Source: Pseudomonas kilonensis
Lineage (GTDB): Bacteria; Pseudomonadota; Gammaproteobacteria; Pseudomonadales; Pseudomonadaceae
DNA: 64,000 bases
Assembly (NCBI RefSeq): GCF_001269885.1
Contig: NZ_LHVH01000017.1
Coordinates: 186,001 to 250,000, forward strand
Direction: 5' to 3'
Part shown: positions 1 through 8,940 of the stretch, piece by piece
How the letters are laid out: every line of letters starts with the position of its first letter
Position numbering within the stretch: the first letter of the stretch is position 1
Notes under the pieces: generated by a model
What the model was told of the DNA's origin: nothing
What the model saw: only the letters and a program-made list of their open reading frames with translations
Database searches by the model: none
Translations under genes and position numbers: made by a program

Positions 1-838
1 TGGCTTCCTGAAACAGCTGCGGACCTTCCTGGCAGCCGAAAAATGCCAGGTCCCGTTGGCGCGGCACACCGAAACGAAAGCGCCGGGGCGCGCCGAACGC
101 GGCGCCGTCGTTCCACTGCGGGTTGTGGCGGCTGTAGTCGTCACGAGGGTCTGGACGGGCCGTCAGTGCCAAGAGCTGGCTGGCTTCCTTGGCCGTCGCC
201 GTGAAGGTGGTGACGCAGTCCAGCGTGCGACAGGCCGGGACCACGCCGGCCGTGGAGATCAACCCCAAGGTGGCCTTCAAGCCCACCAGGTTGTTCAACG
301 CTGCAGGCACCCGCCCGGAGCCGGCGGTATCGGTGCCCAAGGCAAAACTCGCCACGCCCAGGGCCACGGCCAGCGACGAGCCGGCGCTCGAACCGCCGGC
401 AGGATAGTCGGGCAACACGCTGTTGCGGCAGGCGCCGTAGGGCGAGCGAGTGCCATTGAGCCCGGTGGCGAATTGGTCGAGGTTGGTCTTGCCCAGGGGG
501 ATCGCGCCCAGTGCCAGCAACTGCTCGACAATGGTCGCCGAACGGCCTGGCACGTAGGCAAACGCCGGGCAGGCGGCGGTGGTCGGAATGCCGGCCAGGT
601 CGATGTTGTCCTTGATGGCAAACGGCACTCCGTACAGCGGCAGGCTCTCCAGGTCGCGGCTTTCCAATGCGGTCAGGTAGGGTTCCAGCTCCTCTGCCGT
701 CAGCAGGTGGATGAACAGGTGATAGTCCGGGTCCAGCGCCGCGGCTTTTTCCCGCAGGCCCAACAGCAATTGGCGTGGCGTCAGTTCGCCGCTGCGGTAG
801 GTGTTGCGCAGGTCGTCCAAGCGAAGAGAGAAGTTCAT
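1..838 (-). CDS. atzF: Allophanate hydrolase, N-terminal part (runs off window)
   Basis: Hydrolyses allophanate to ammonia and CO2, the last step of guanidine (or urea) breakdown through the carboxylase route. Only the first 279 or so residues are inside the window; the 3' end lies beyond base 1. The reverse-strand translation is an amidase-signature protein. K76 (in F-A-I-K-D-N), S150 (in G-G-S-S-A-G-S) and S174 (in D-T-A-G-S-G-R) form the Ser-cisSer-Lys set. Their spacing of 74 and 24 residues matches the K91/S165/S189 spacing I recall for AtzF. The ATG at 836-838 is 22 bases after the carboxylase stop, so this is the last visible gene of the operon. It could only be another amidase if read without its neighbours. 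Confidence 0.92.
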   Translation of the reverse strand, partial: MNFSLRLDDLRNTYRSGELTPRQLLLGLREKAAALDPDYHLFIHLLTAEELEPYLTALESRDLESLPLYGVPFAIKDNIDLAGIPTTAACPAFAYVPGRSATIVEQLLALGAIPLGKTNLDQFATGLNGTRSPYGACRNSVLPDYPAGGSSAGSSLAVALGVASFALGTDTAGSGRVPAALNNLVGLKATLGLISTAGVVPACRTLDCVTTFTATAKEASQLLALTARPDPRDDYSRHNPQWNDGAAFGAPRRFRFGVPRQRDLAFFGCQEGPQLFQEA

Positions 839-860
839 GGTGTTAATCCTTTGATTGAGT

Positions 861-3800
861 TCAGTCACGGTCCAGCACCACGACGCGCTGTCCGGCGCGC
901 ACCGCCGAGCCGGGTTGGACGCGCACCTCGCGCACCACGCCGGCCGAGGGCGCAAGCAGCGGGATTTCCATTTTCATCGACTCCAGAATAACCAGCACAT
1001 CACCGGCGGCGACCCGTGCGCCAACGTCTACCTGCACCTGCCAGAGGTTGCCGGCGATGTGGCTGTCGACACTCAGTTGACCGTCAGTCAGTTGCGAATC
1101 TTCGCTCGGCGCGATGGCCGCTTCTTCACTGTCGAAGTGCGCCTGGCCACTGGCGATCCAACGCTCGCGCTCGGCGTCGAAGGCGCCTTGTTGCTGTTGG
1201 CGGAACGCGGCGATGCCGTCGGCTTCCTGCACCAGGAAACGCTGGTAGTCGGCGAGGTTGAGCTGGCTGTGCTCGATCTCCAGGTCGAAGCGGCCCAGGG
1301 GGAAGTCCCGACGGATGCGCAGCAGTTCATCGGCGCTGACCGGGTAGAAGCGGATCTGGTCGAAGAACCGCAGCAGCCACGGCTTGCCGTCGAAGGCGGC
1401 GACGTCCCGATAACGGTTCCACATCTGCAACGTGCGCCCGACGAACTGATAGCCACCAGGACCTTCCATCCCGTACACGCACATATAGGCGCCGCCGATG
1501 CCCACCGAGTTTTCCGCGGTCCAGGTCCGGGCCGGGTTGTATTTGGTGGTCACCAGTCGATGGCGCGGGTCGAGCGGCGTGGCGACCGGCGCGCCGAGGT
1601 AGACGTCGCCCAGGCCCATCACCAGGTAGCTGGCGTCGAACACCGTGCGTTGCACCTCGTCGAGGTTGGGTAGGTCGTTGATGCGCCGGATGAACTCCAG
1701 ATTGCTCGGGCACCAGGGCGCGTCCTTGCGCACCGTGGTCATGTATTTTTCGATGGCCAGCTGACAGGCCGGGTCATCCCAGGACAGCGGCAGGTGGACG
1801 ATGCGCGACGGCACTTGCAGGTCCTGCGCGGCGCACACCGCGTCCCACTCACCGGCGACGATGCTCAGCAGATCGGCCAGGGGCATTTGCTCGGGTTGGT
1901 AGTGCACTTGCAGCGAGCGAATGCCCGGCGTCAGGTCGATCACGCCGGGCAGGTGTTTGTGTTCCAACGCCTGCATCAAGGCATGGGCGCGAAAGCGCAA
2001 CACCAGGTCCAGTTCGGCGGCGCCGATTTCCAGCAGCAGGTGGGTGTCGCCCGATAGCCTTGCCACCAGGCGCGTATCGTCCTGGCCGATATCCAACACC
2101 ACAGGCGACCCCAGCCCCTGTGGGAGCGGGCTTGCTCGCGAAAGCAATGGCACAGTCAACATTGATGTATCTGACAGACCGTTTTCGCGAGCAAGCCCGC
2201 TCCCACATTGATCCCATTTCAAGGCGAGAGATCGGGCGGTGGAGATATCCACCGGCACGAACCGCACCTTGTCCCCCGCCTTGAGTTGCCCCAACTGCCA
2301 CAGGTCCGCTTCGATCACCGTCACCGGGCAGACGAAGCCGCCCAGGCTCGGGCCGTCGGGGCCGAGGATGACGGGCATGTCGCCGGTGAAGTCCACGGCG
2401 CCGATGGCGTAAGGGTTGTCATGGATATTGGAAGGATGCAGCCCGGCCTCGCCGCCGTCGGCGCGGACCCATTCGGGTTTCGGCCCGATCAGGCGCACAC
2501 CGGTGCGGCTGGAGTTGAAGTGCACTTCCCAGGCCGTGTCGAAGAAGGTCTGGATGTAGCGTTCGGTGAAATATTCGGGCGCGCCGTGCGGGCCGTAGAT
2601 CACGCGGATCTGCCGCACGCTTGGCAGTTCCAGGATCGGCGCGCTCGTTGGCGGCAGCGTCGTATGCTCGTCCAGCGGCGCCAGGTGCAACACGTCGCCG
2701 GTACACAACGCTCGTCCGCCGTGGCCGCCAAACTGGCCGAGGGTGAAGGTGCTTTTACTGCCCAGGTAATCCGGCACTTGCACACCGCCTTGCAGGCACA
2801 GGTAGCTGCGCGCCCCGGCGCCAGCGATGTTGCCAATGGCGAGGGTGGCGCCGGCAGTAATCGACAACGGCGTGTTCATCGGCACTGCTTCGCCGTTGAG
2901 CGTGAGGGCAATCACCGCACCGGTCACCGCCACCCGGGCAGCGCAGTTGAAACGCAGCAGCGGCCCGTTCATGGTGATTTCCAAGGCTGCCGCACCTTCT
3001 TCGTTGCCCAAGAGGCGATTGCCCAAGCGCAACGAACGGCTGTCCATCGGCCCCGACGGCGGCACGCCCACTGCCCAATAGCCGAGGCGGCCGGGATAGT
3101 CCTGGACGCTGGTCTGGGTGCCGGGGCTGAGCACTTCGACGGTGTTGGCGCGATAGACCAACGCTTCCAAGCAGCGGGTCCAGGGCTGGCCGCTGGCAAA
3201 CGGTGTGTCGAGGAGAATCTGTTGCAGGTAGTGGCGGTTGGTTTCGACGCCATACAGCAGGCTTTCGTCCAGTGCTTGATGCAAGCCCAGGCGTGCCTGC
3301 TCGCGGGTCGGCGCCCAGCGAATGACCTTGGCGATCATCGGGTCGAAGTAGGGCGGGATTTGGCAACCGGCCTCGACCCAGGTGTCGATGCGCAACTGTT
3401 TGCCATCGGCCTGGGGAAATTTCACGGCGGTCAGCAGCCCCGGGCTTGGTTGGAAATCCCGACCTGGGTCCTCGGCATACAAGCGCGCCTGGATCGCGTG
3501 GCCCTCGGCTTTCAAGCCTTGGCCGAGCTCGCTCAGTGGCGGTAAATCACCGGCCGCCAGTTGCACCATCCAGCGCACCAGGTCCACGCCCCACACCTGC
3601 TCGGTGACGCCGTGTTCCACTTGCAGGCGGGTGTTCACTTCCAGGAAATAGAAGCGCCCGGCGTCGCTGTCGAACACGAACTCCACGGTGCCAGCGCTGC
3701 GGTAGTTCACGGCTTGGGCCAGTTGGATCGCCGCTGCGCAGAGTTCGTCGGCCATGCCCTCGGGCAGGTTCGGCGCTGGGGTTTCCTCGAGGACTTTCTG

Positions 3801-4502
3801 GTTGCGCCGTTGCACCGAGCAGTCGCGCACGCCCAGGGCGATCACCTGGCCCTGGCCATCGCCGAACACCTGCACTTCCAGATGCCGCGCGCGTTCGATG
3901 TACTTTTCGATGAACACCCCGGCGTCGCTGAAGTTGTTCTGGCCCAGGCGCTTGACCGCTTCGAAGGATTCGCTCAGGTCGGCGGCACTGCGACACACAC
4001 GCATGCCGATACCGCCACCGCCCGCGGTACTTTTGAGCATCACCGGATAGCCGAGCTGGGTGCCTGCCAAGAGCGCGGCGTCGAGGCTGTCGAGCAGTTC
4101 GGTGCCTTCGAGCAGTGGCACACCGTGCCGGCGCGCCAGGTCGCGGGCGGTGTGCTTGAGGCCGAACACACGCAGTTGTTCTGGCGTCGGACCGATGAAG
4201 GCGATACCGGCAGCTTCGCAGGCTTGCGCGAAGGCGGCGTTTTCCGAGAGAAAGCCGTAGCCGGGATGGATCGCGGTCGCGCCGCTGCTTTTGGCAATCG
4301 CCAAAAGCTTGTCCACCGCCAGGTAAGTACCGGCCGCCGCGCCTTCGCCCAGGCAGTGGGCTTCATCGGCCTGGAGGATATGCAAGCTGGCGGCGTCGGC
4401 CTGGGAATACACCGCAACGCCCTCGACCCTCAGCTCACGCAAGGTCCGCAGGATGCGGCAGGCGATGGCGCCACGGTTGGCGATCAGGATTTTTTCGAAC
4501 AT
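861..4502 (-). CDS. Biotin-dependent guanidine/urea carboxylase
   Basis: ATP- and biotin-dependent carboxylase of 1213 residues. Order of domains: biotin carboxylase (about 1-450), two KipA/KipI-like carboxyltransferase halves (about 455-755 and 800-1110), and a C-terminal biotinyl domain with K1177 in E-S-M-K-M-E-I-P. Homologues are usually named urea carboxylase. Here the guanidine-I riboswitch, the two DUF1989 genes and atzF in the same operon point to guanidine as substrate, giving carboxyguanidine and then allophanate. An Asn-to-Asp change in the carboxyltransferase domain has been reported to separate guanidine from urea enzymes; I cannot place that residue without an alignment. Residues 766-795 are the translation of a complete REPIN in the linker between the two carboxyltransferase halves. 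The frame stays open, so the gene is probably functional. Confidence 0.9.
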   Translation of the reverse strand: MFEKILIANRGAIACRILRTLRELRVEGVAVYSQADAASLHILQADEAHCLGEGAAAGTYLAVDKLLAIAKSSGATAIHPGYGFLSENAAFAQACEAAGIAFIGPTPEQLRVFGLKHTARDLARRHGVPLLEGTELLDSLDAALLAGTQLGYPVMLKSTAGGGGIGMRVCRSAADLSESFEAVKRLGQNNFSDAGVFIEKYIERARHLEVQVFGDGQGQVIALGVRDCSVQRRNQKVLEETPAPNLPEGMADELCAAAIQLAQAVNYRSAGTVEFVFDSDAGRFYFLEVNTRLQVEHGVTEQVWGVDLVRWMVQLAAGDLPPLSELGQGLKAEGHAIQARLYAEDPGRDFQPSPGLLTAVKFPQADGKQLRIDTWVEAGCQIPPYFDPMIAKVIRWAPTREQARLGLHQALDESLLYGVETNRHYLQQILLDTPFASGQPWTRCLEALVYRANTVEVLSPGTQTSVQDYPGRLGYWAVGVPPSGPMDSRSLRLGNRLLGNEEGAAALEITMNGPLLRFNCAARVAVTGAVIALTLNGEAVPMNTPLSITAGATLAIGNIAGAGARSYLCLQGGVQVPDYLGSKSTFTLGQFGGHGGRALCTGDVLHLAPLDEHTTLPPTSAPILELPSVRQIRVIYGPHGAPEYFTERYIQTFFDTAWEVHFNSSRTGVRLIGPKPEWVRADGGEAGLHPSNIHDNPYAIGAVDFTGDMPVILGPDGPSLGGFVCPVTVIEADLWQLGQLKAGDKVRFVPVDISTARSLALKWDQCGSGLARENGLSDTSMLTVPLLSRASPLPQGLGSPVVLDIGQDDTRLVARLSGDTHLLLEIGAAELDLVLRFRAHALMQALEHKHLPGVIDLTPGIRSLQVHYQPEQMPLADLLSIVAGEWDAVCAAQDLQVPSRIVHLPLSWDDPACQLAIEKYMTTVRKDAPWCPSNLEFIRRINDLPNLDEVQRTVFDASYLVMGLGDVYLGAPVATPLDPRHRLVTTKYNPARTWTAENSVGIGGAYMCVYGMEGPGGYQFVGRTLQMWNRYRDVAAFDGKPWLLRFFDQIRFYPVSADELLRIRRDFPLGRFDLEIEHSQLNLADYQRFLVQEADGIAAFRQQQQGAFDAERERWIASGQAHFDSEEAAIAPSEDSQLTDGQLSVDSHIAGNLWQVQVDVGARVAAGDVLVILESMKMEIPLLAPSAGVVREVRVQPGSAVRAGQRVVVLDRD
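2119..2207. repeat. REPIN inside the carboxylase coding sequence
   Basis: An 89 bp inverted pair of REP sequences. The left arm begins TGTGGGAGCGGGCTTGCTCG and the right arm is its reverse complement with one mismatch in about 27 bases. It lies wholly inside the carboxylase gene and is translated (C-G-S-G-L-A-R-E at about residue 766, S-R-A-S-P-L-P at about 790) without a stop or frameshift. REP elements are normally intergenic. Confidence 0.95.
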
Positions 4503-4625
4503 GGCATTGCCCCCTCAGGCATGCGTGCTGCCTGAACTGGGATGCGGGCCGTCCCGCAGTTTTCGATGGCCGCCGGGGTCGTCCCCGTGAGCGAAATAAT
4601 CAACCTTACAAACACTGCTAAACCC

Positions 4626-4714
4626 TGTGGGAGCGGGCTTGCTCGCGAAAGCGCTGTGTCAGTCAACATCAATGTCACTGTCGGACCGCTTTCGCGAGCA
4701 AGCCCGCTCCCACA
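4626..4714. repeat. REPIN between carboxylase and DUF1989 genes
   Basis: An 89 bp REPIN with perfectly complementary arms of about 28 bases, in the 300 bp gap between the second DUF1989 gene (ends 4803) and the carboxylase start (4502). It has the same length and subclass (GAGCGGGCTTGCTCGCGAA) as the copy inside the carboxylase. As a strong hairpin in the middle of the operon transcript it could affect mRNA stability or expression downstream. The rest of the gap shows no gene. Confidence 0.93.
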
Positions 4715-4802
4715 TGAGGTTGTAGGTGTTAGTGCTATTTGATGCACTGCCCCGACCGGCTCTGGCACAACACAAACAACCAGCGGCGCAGGCGGGTGAG
4801 TT

Positions 4803-5444
4803 TCAGTTCCATATCAAGAGCTCCGCTGGCGTGGGGTTGTAGGCGTTGCACGGGTTGTTCAGTTGCGGGCAGTTGGAGATCAACACGATCACGTCCATCT
4901 CGGCCCGCAGGTCGACGTATTTCCCTGGTGCCGAGATCCCGTCTTCGAAGGTCAGGCCGCCATCGGCGGTGACGGGCACGTTCATGAAGAAGTTGATGTT
5001 CGGCCCGATGTCGCCCTTGCCCAGCCGACCGTCGTGGGCGCAGGCCCGCAGGTAGTTGTCGCGGCAGCTGTGCATGTAGCGTTTTTCCAGGGCGTAGCGC
5101 ACGGTGTTGCTTTCCTGGGCGCAGGCGCCGCCGAGGGTGTCGTGGCGCCCGCAAGTGTCTTCGACGATGGTCAGCATCGGGTGGCCGAGGTTGGAATACA
5201 GCACGCTGCCGGTGCTCAGGTAAACGCTGTTCTGCCGGCGCAGGGTGCGCTGCACGTCGTAGCGCTCCTTGGGGTTGGCCAGGCTGTAGAACAGCGTATC
5301 GACCGCCTGGTTGCCTTCCAGGTCGAGGATGCGCAGGGTCTGGCCGGCCTTGACCTCCATCAGCCAGGGTTCTCCGGCGGGAATCGTGGCGCGGTAGACG
5401 GCAGTATCGGGTTGCTTGTGTGCGGTAGCGATGGCAAGTGACAT
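4803..5444 (-). CDS. DUF1989 protein, carboxyguanidine deiminase subunit (UAAP2-type)
   Basis: A 213-residue DUF1989 protein of the urea-carboxylase-associated type. Published work on guanidine-degrading bacteria assigns the paired DUF1989 proteins as subunits of carboxyguanidine deiminase (CgdAB), converting carboxyguanidine to allophanate and ammonia. Visible features are the N-terminal A-G-E-P-W-L and [10 protein letters not shown] segments, a conserved D-T-C-G-R-H-D cysteine site, and a C-terminal C-P-Q-L-N-N-P-C-N. It starts 11 bases after the stop of the other DUF1989 gene, so the two are translationally close. Which of the two is CgdA and which CgdB was not resolved here. Confidence 0.88.
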   Translation of the reverse strand: MSLAIATAHKQPDTAVYRATIPAGEPWLMEVKAGQTLRILDLEGNQAVDTLFYSLANPKERYDVQRTLRRQNSVYLSTGSVLYSNLGHPMLTIVEDTCGRHDTLGGACAQESNTVRYALEKRYMHSCRDNYLRACAHDGRLGKGDIGPNINFFMNVPVTADGGLTFEDGISAPGKYVDLRAEMDVIVLISNCPQLNNPCNAYNPTPAELLIWN

Positions 5445-5455
5445 GGCAGCGATCC

Positions 5456-6181
5456 TCAGGCGAACAGGCGGTCGGTGTTGATGAAGCCGCGCTGGTTTTC
5501 CGGGCGCGAATGGCGACAGTGCTCGGCGACGCTGGCGTCAGCGTTCATCCAACTGAGCTTGAGCGGTTTCGGGGCGTACTGCGGGTTCGGGTCCATCGGG
5601 TGCTGCAGCGCGGTCAGCACCACCAGGGTGTCCATCGGCGCGTACAGCTCGATGTAGTCGCCGGCCTGGGAGTTGCCTTCAACAAAGTGAAAGCCGCCGG
5701 CCTCATCGACATCGACCCGGCTGAACAGGTTGAGGGTCATCAGCAGGTCGGACAGGCCCAGCCCCCATTTGCCCAGCTCCACCAGCAGGTTGTCGGTGCC
5801 GTTGCGAAAGAAGCCGTTGCGCAGTTCCTGGTAGCGGCCTTGACCATATTTTTCAGCGACTTCCTCGGCGCAGAGCACACCGCCGAGGCTGTCGCTCCAG
5901 CCGCAGGTGTCGGCGGTGATGGCCGCCAGCACCCGGCCCATGTCGGAGTAGAGGCAATGGCCGGCGGTGAGTTTGGCGGTGTGTTGGCACTTGAGGCTGT
6001 CGGGCAGGTTCAGGCGTTCGGTTTTTTCGTTGGCGTTGAGCAGCGTCAGGCTCACGTTGGCCGCGCCGCGCAGGTCGGTCAGGCGCAGCAGTTGGCCGCG
6101 CTTGAGCACGAAGGAACGGTGGCCGCCGCCGGGCAGCAGTTCTTCGGCGAAAGGTGTAAACAATTGGGTCGAGTCGGTCAT
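5456..6181 (-). CDS. DUF1989 protein, carboxyguanidine deiminase subunit (UAAP1-type)
   Basis: A 241-residue DUF1989 paralogue of the next gene, longer and with a different tail. Conserved blocks include [10 protein letters not shown], a D-T-C-G-W-S-D cysteine site and H-P-M-D-P-N-P-Q. The start is the ATG at 6179-6181, preceded by a purine-rich site (AAAGGAG) on the minus strand; longer in-frame starts would run into the ATPase gene. It is 14 bases from the ATPase stop. Expected role: with its partner, deimination of carboxyguanidine in the cytoplasm. A urea-specific role is the older family label and is less likely beside a guanidine riboswitch. Confidence 0.88.
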   Translation of the reverse strand: MTDSTQLFTPFAEELLPGGGHRSFVLKRGQLLRLTDLRGAANVSLTLLNANEKTERLNLPDSLKCQHTAKLTAGHCLYSDMGRVLAAITADTCGWSDSLGGVLCAEEVAEKYGQGRYQELRNGFFRNGTDNLLVELGKWGLGLSDLLMTLNLFSRVDVDEAGGFHFVEGNSQAGDYIELYAPMDTLVVLTALQHPMDPNPQYAPKPLKLSWMNADASVAEHCRHSRPENQRGFINTDRLFA

Positions 6182-6195
6182 GGTAAAAACTCCTT

Positions 6196-6984
6196 TCAAG
6201 CGATACGCAACGTGCCGGCCAGTTCGGCGGGCAGGGCGTCGACGGCGGCACGGGCGGTGCGGCGGTCGCTGTTCAATGGAATGTCGTAGGTAATGCGTGC
6301 GCCATAGGCGCCGGGGGCGTGCGGGTCGGTGCGGACCTTGTCGAACACCAGCAGGCGTGTGCCGAGGCTGAAACCTTCGGACAGGTCGTGGGTGACCATG
6401 AACACCGTCAGCCGGGTTTCGCGCCACAGCTCCAGCAACAGGGCGTGCATGTCTTTGCGAATGCCCGGGTCGAGGGCGCCGAAGGGCTCGTCCAGCAGCA
6501 GGACACGCGGCTTCATGATCAGTGCCTGGGCGATCGCCAGCCGCTGTTGCATGCCTCCGGACAGTTGCGCCGGGTACTTATCCAGCGCATGGCCCAGGCC
6601 GACCTTGTCCAGCAGTTGTGCGGCGTCTTCGCGGGCCTGGCGCTTGGCGCTGCCGAACAGGCGGCCCAGCAGCGGCGAGCGCGGCAACTCCAGGCCCAGG
6701 GTCACGTTGTCCAGCACGCTCAGGTGCGGGAACACCGAATAACGCTGGAACACCACGCCCCGGCTGGCATCCGGCTCGCCGGCCAAGGGTTCGCCGTCCA
6801 GGAGAATCTGTCCGCGACTGGCGCGTTCCTGGCCCAGCAGCAAGCGCAGGAAGGTCGACTTGCCGCAACCCGAGGCACCCACCAGGGTGCAGAACTCACC
6901 CTCAGAGACGCTCAGGTTCAAACGCTCCAGTACCACCTGATCGGCATACTGTTGCCAGACGTTGTTCACCGTAATGAAGCTCAT
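6196..6984 (-). CDS. ABC transporter ATP-binding protein (guanidine uptake)
   Basis: A 262-residue ATPase of the NitT/TauT type that powers the importer encoded with it. Walker A is G-A-S-G-C-G-K-S-T at residues 36-44. The signature L-S-G-G-M-Q-Q-R, Walker B L-L-L-D-E-P-F-G-A-L-D and the switch histidine in T-H-D-L-S-E are all present. The start at 6984 was chosen because it begins the conserved strand and overlaps the permease stop by four bases (ATGA), a usual sign of translational coupling. A longer open frame upstream lies inside the permease gene and is not credible. Confidence 0.93.
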   Translation of the reverse strand: MSFITVNNVWQQYADQVVLERLNLSVSEGEFCTLVGASGCGKSTFLRLLLGQERASRGQILLDGEPLAGEPDASRGVVFQRYSVFPHLSVLDNVTLGLELPRSPLLGRLFGSAKRQAREDAAQLLDKVGLGHALDKYPAQLSGGMQQRLAIAQALIMKPRVLLLDEPFGALDPGIRKDMHALLLELWRETRLTVFMVTHDLSEGFSLGTRLLVFDKVRTDPHAPGAYGARITYDIPLNSDRRTARAAVDALPAELAGTLRIA

Positions 6985-7796
6985 GCCTTCGCCCCCTCGT
7001 ACCAGGGGAACGCTCGGCGGGTTAGGCGCTTGAGGCCCCAGTCCATCAGCCAGGCGAGCAGGGTGATCCACACCACATACGGCAAGATCACGTCCATCGC
7101 CAGGTAACGTCGCACCAGGAAAATCCGATAACCCAACCCATCCGTGGAAGCGATGGCTTCAGCGGCGATCAGGAACAGCCAGGCCGAACCGAGCATCAGC
7201 CGCAGGGAAATCAACAGGCGCGGCAGCAGTTGCGGCAGCACTACCCGCAGCATCAGGGTCCAGGTCGACGCGCCGAGGGTCTGGGCCTTGATCAGCAGCT
7301 CGGGCGGAATTTCCCGGGCGCGCTGTTCCAGGTCGCGCGCCAGGCACGGTGTGATGCCAATCACGATCAGCATCACTTTTGACAGTTCGCCCAGGCCGAA
7401 GACGATGAACAGGATCGGCAGGATGGCCAGTGGCGGCACCATCGACACCACGGTGAGCAACGGTGACAGCGGTGCGCCAAACAGTGGCAACGTACCGGCG
7501 GCAATGCCCAGGCACAGCCCGGCCAGGGCGCTGATGCCCAGGCCGATGGCCAACCGACGCAAGCTCGACGCGGTGTCTTGCCAGAGCAGGTAGTCGCCGC
7601 TGCGGGCATCGGCTGTGAAGGCCAGGCGTTTCACCGCATCGACCATTTGCACGGCGCTGGGCAGGAGCTTGTCGTTGGGGTTGTCCGTCAACCGTTCGGC
7701 CGAGCCCATGAAGTAGGCGAACAACACCAGCGCGAATGGCAGGATCACCAGCAACAAGCGGCTGGGACGATCCGGGTAGCGGTTGATCAGGCGCAT
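6981..7796 (-). CDS. ABC transporter permease (guanidine uptake)
   Basis: A 271-residue inner-membrane permease of the binding-protein-dependent (TauC/SsuC-like) family, with about six hydrophobic segments. A periplasmic segment follows the first membrane span, and a cytoplasmic coupling loop carries the E-x-x-A-x-x-L-G-A pattern (here I-K-A-Q-T-L-G-A-S). It lies between the solute-binding protein gene (15 bases upstream) and the ATPase gene (four-base overlap). Its substrate is inferred from the operon: guanidine or a close derivative rather than taurine or nitrate. Confidence 0.92.
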   Translation of the reverse strand: MRLINRYPDRPSRLLLVILPFALVLFAYFMGSAERLTDNPNDKLLPSAVQMVDAVKRLAFTADARSGDYLLWQDTASSLRRLAIGLGISALAGLCLGIAAGTLPLFGAPLSPLLTVVSMVPPLAILPILFIVFGLGELSKVMLIVIGITPCLARDLEQRAREIPPELLIKAQTLGASTWTLMLRVVLPQLLPRLLISLRLMLGSAWLFLIAAEAIASTDGLGYRIFLVRRYLAMDVILPYVVWITLLAWLMDWGLKRLTRRAFPWYEGAKA

Positions 7797-7811
7797 GCCA
7801 GGTCCTCCGGT

Positions 7812-8879
7812 TTACAGCTTGGCGTCGGCGGCCAGCTGTACGTAGGTCGGGTCAAAGCGCAGCTTGAGGTTGGCCTTGTCGCCGCGGGTCACGCCATTGG
7901 CGAACGCCATGCCGACCGCGTCGGTGCTCTTGGCGCCTTCGCCCAACAAGCCGTGCTGGAACGAGAACTCGGCCACCTTGCCCATGGTGGCGGGCAGTTG
8001 CTCGCTGGTGGCGAAACTCAGGGCTTCCTTGGGTGTGGCGAACAGCTTGGTGGTGTCCAGTTGCGCCTGGAAACCTTTGAGGTCGGTGCCTGACGCTTTG
8101 GCCATGTGTTCCAGCGCCGCCTGGCTGGCGGCGTTTTTCGCATTCATCAGCGCCACCACTTCGAACCAGGCGCCGGTCAACGCTTTGCCCAGGGCGGGGT
8201 TGTCCTGGAGGGTCTGGGTGTTGACCACCATCATGTCCATGATTTCGCCGGGAACCTGGCTGGAATTGAACACTTCGCTCACACCTGGCTGGGCCTTGAT
8301 GTCCGAGAGCATTGGGTTCCAGGTGGTGACGGCCTTGACCTGGTCGGTGTTGAAGGCGGCAGAGATATCAGCGTCGGAGGTGTTGACGACTTTCAAGTCT
8401 TTCTCGGCGAGACCAACCGAATCCAGGGCACGGGCCAGCAGGTAGTGGGACACCGACAGTTCCACCAGATTGACGTCCATGCCCTTGAGATCGGCGACTT
8501 TCTTGCCCTCGCCCTTGAGGACGATGCCGTCGTTGCCGTTGGAGAAATCGCTGACGATCAGTGCGGTGCTGTCCACGCCACCAGCGGCGGGAATGGTCAG
8601 GGCGTCCATGTTGGTCATGGTGCAGCCGTCGAACTGACCGGCGGTGTACTGGTTGATGGATTCGACGTAGTCGTTGAGCTGCACGACATCGATCTGGATG
8701 CCGTACTTTTTCGCCCATTTATCGACGATGCCTTGGCTACCGGCGTATTCCCAGGGCATCCAGCCGGCGTAAATGGTCCAGCAGACGCTGAAGTGGTCTT
8801 TTTGGGCGGCGGCGGATGAGAAGCTCGCGAGGGCCGAGAGGGCGGCGAGGAGCAGGGCGGACAGACGAAGCTTGAGCAT
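7812..8879 (-). CDS. ABC transporter solute-binding protein (guanidine uptake)
   Basis: A 355-residue periplasmic binding protein, first gene of the operon. The start at 8879 gives a typical signal peptide (M-L-K-L-R-L, a long Leu/Ala core, cleavage near S-S-A-A-A-Q-K). The mature part resembles NitT/TauT binding proteins, with the motif C-W-T-I-Y-A-G-W-M-P-W-E-Y near the mature N-terminus. The Shine-Dalgarno region (minus-strand CTGGAG just before the ATG) lies within a 10-base segment complementary to the riboswitch. A longer open frame would start inside the riboswitch leader and is rejected. Confidence 0.93.
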   Translation of the reverse strand: MLKLRLSALLLAALSALASFSSAAAQKDHFSVCWTIYAGWMPWEYAGSQGIVDKWAKKYGIQIDVVQLNDYVESINQYTAGQFDGCTMTNMDALTIPAAGGVDSTALIVSDFSNGNDGIVLKGEGKKVADLKGMDVNLVELSVSHYLLARALDSVGLAEKDLKVVNTSDADISAAFNTDQVKAVTTWNPMLSDIKAQPGVSEVFNSSQVPGEIMDMMVVNTQTLQDNPALGKALTGAWFEVVALMNAKNAASQAALEHMAKASGTDLKGFQAQLDTTKLFATPKEALSFATSEQLPATMGKVAEFSFQHGLLGEGAKSTDAVGMAFANGVTRGDKANLKLRFDPTYVQLAADAKL

Positions 8880-8886
8880 GGTGATT

Positions 8887-8896
8887 CTCCAGTTGA
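8887..8896 (-). promoter_or_regulatory. Shine-Dalgarno segment complementary to the riboswitch
   Basis: On the minus strand this reads TCAACTGGAG and contains the ribosome binding site of the binding-protein gene. It is perfectly complementary over 10 bases to the segment at 8971-8980 inside the aptamer domain. That makes it a candidate for SD sequestration when the ligand is absent. The complementarity is seen; its use is inferred. Confidence 0.5.
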
Positions 8897-8940
8897 TCAA
8901 GGGCGGGCAGGAGCAACGCGGCACCGCGAACGGTGGCTTG

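Noticed and set aside
2208..3545. Long open frame antisense to the carboxylase gene
   Set aside because: It is a shadow of the GC-rich coding frame on the other strand; it lacks a binding site and a recognisable domain.
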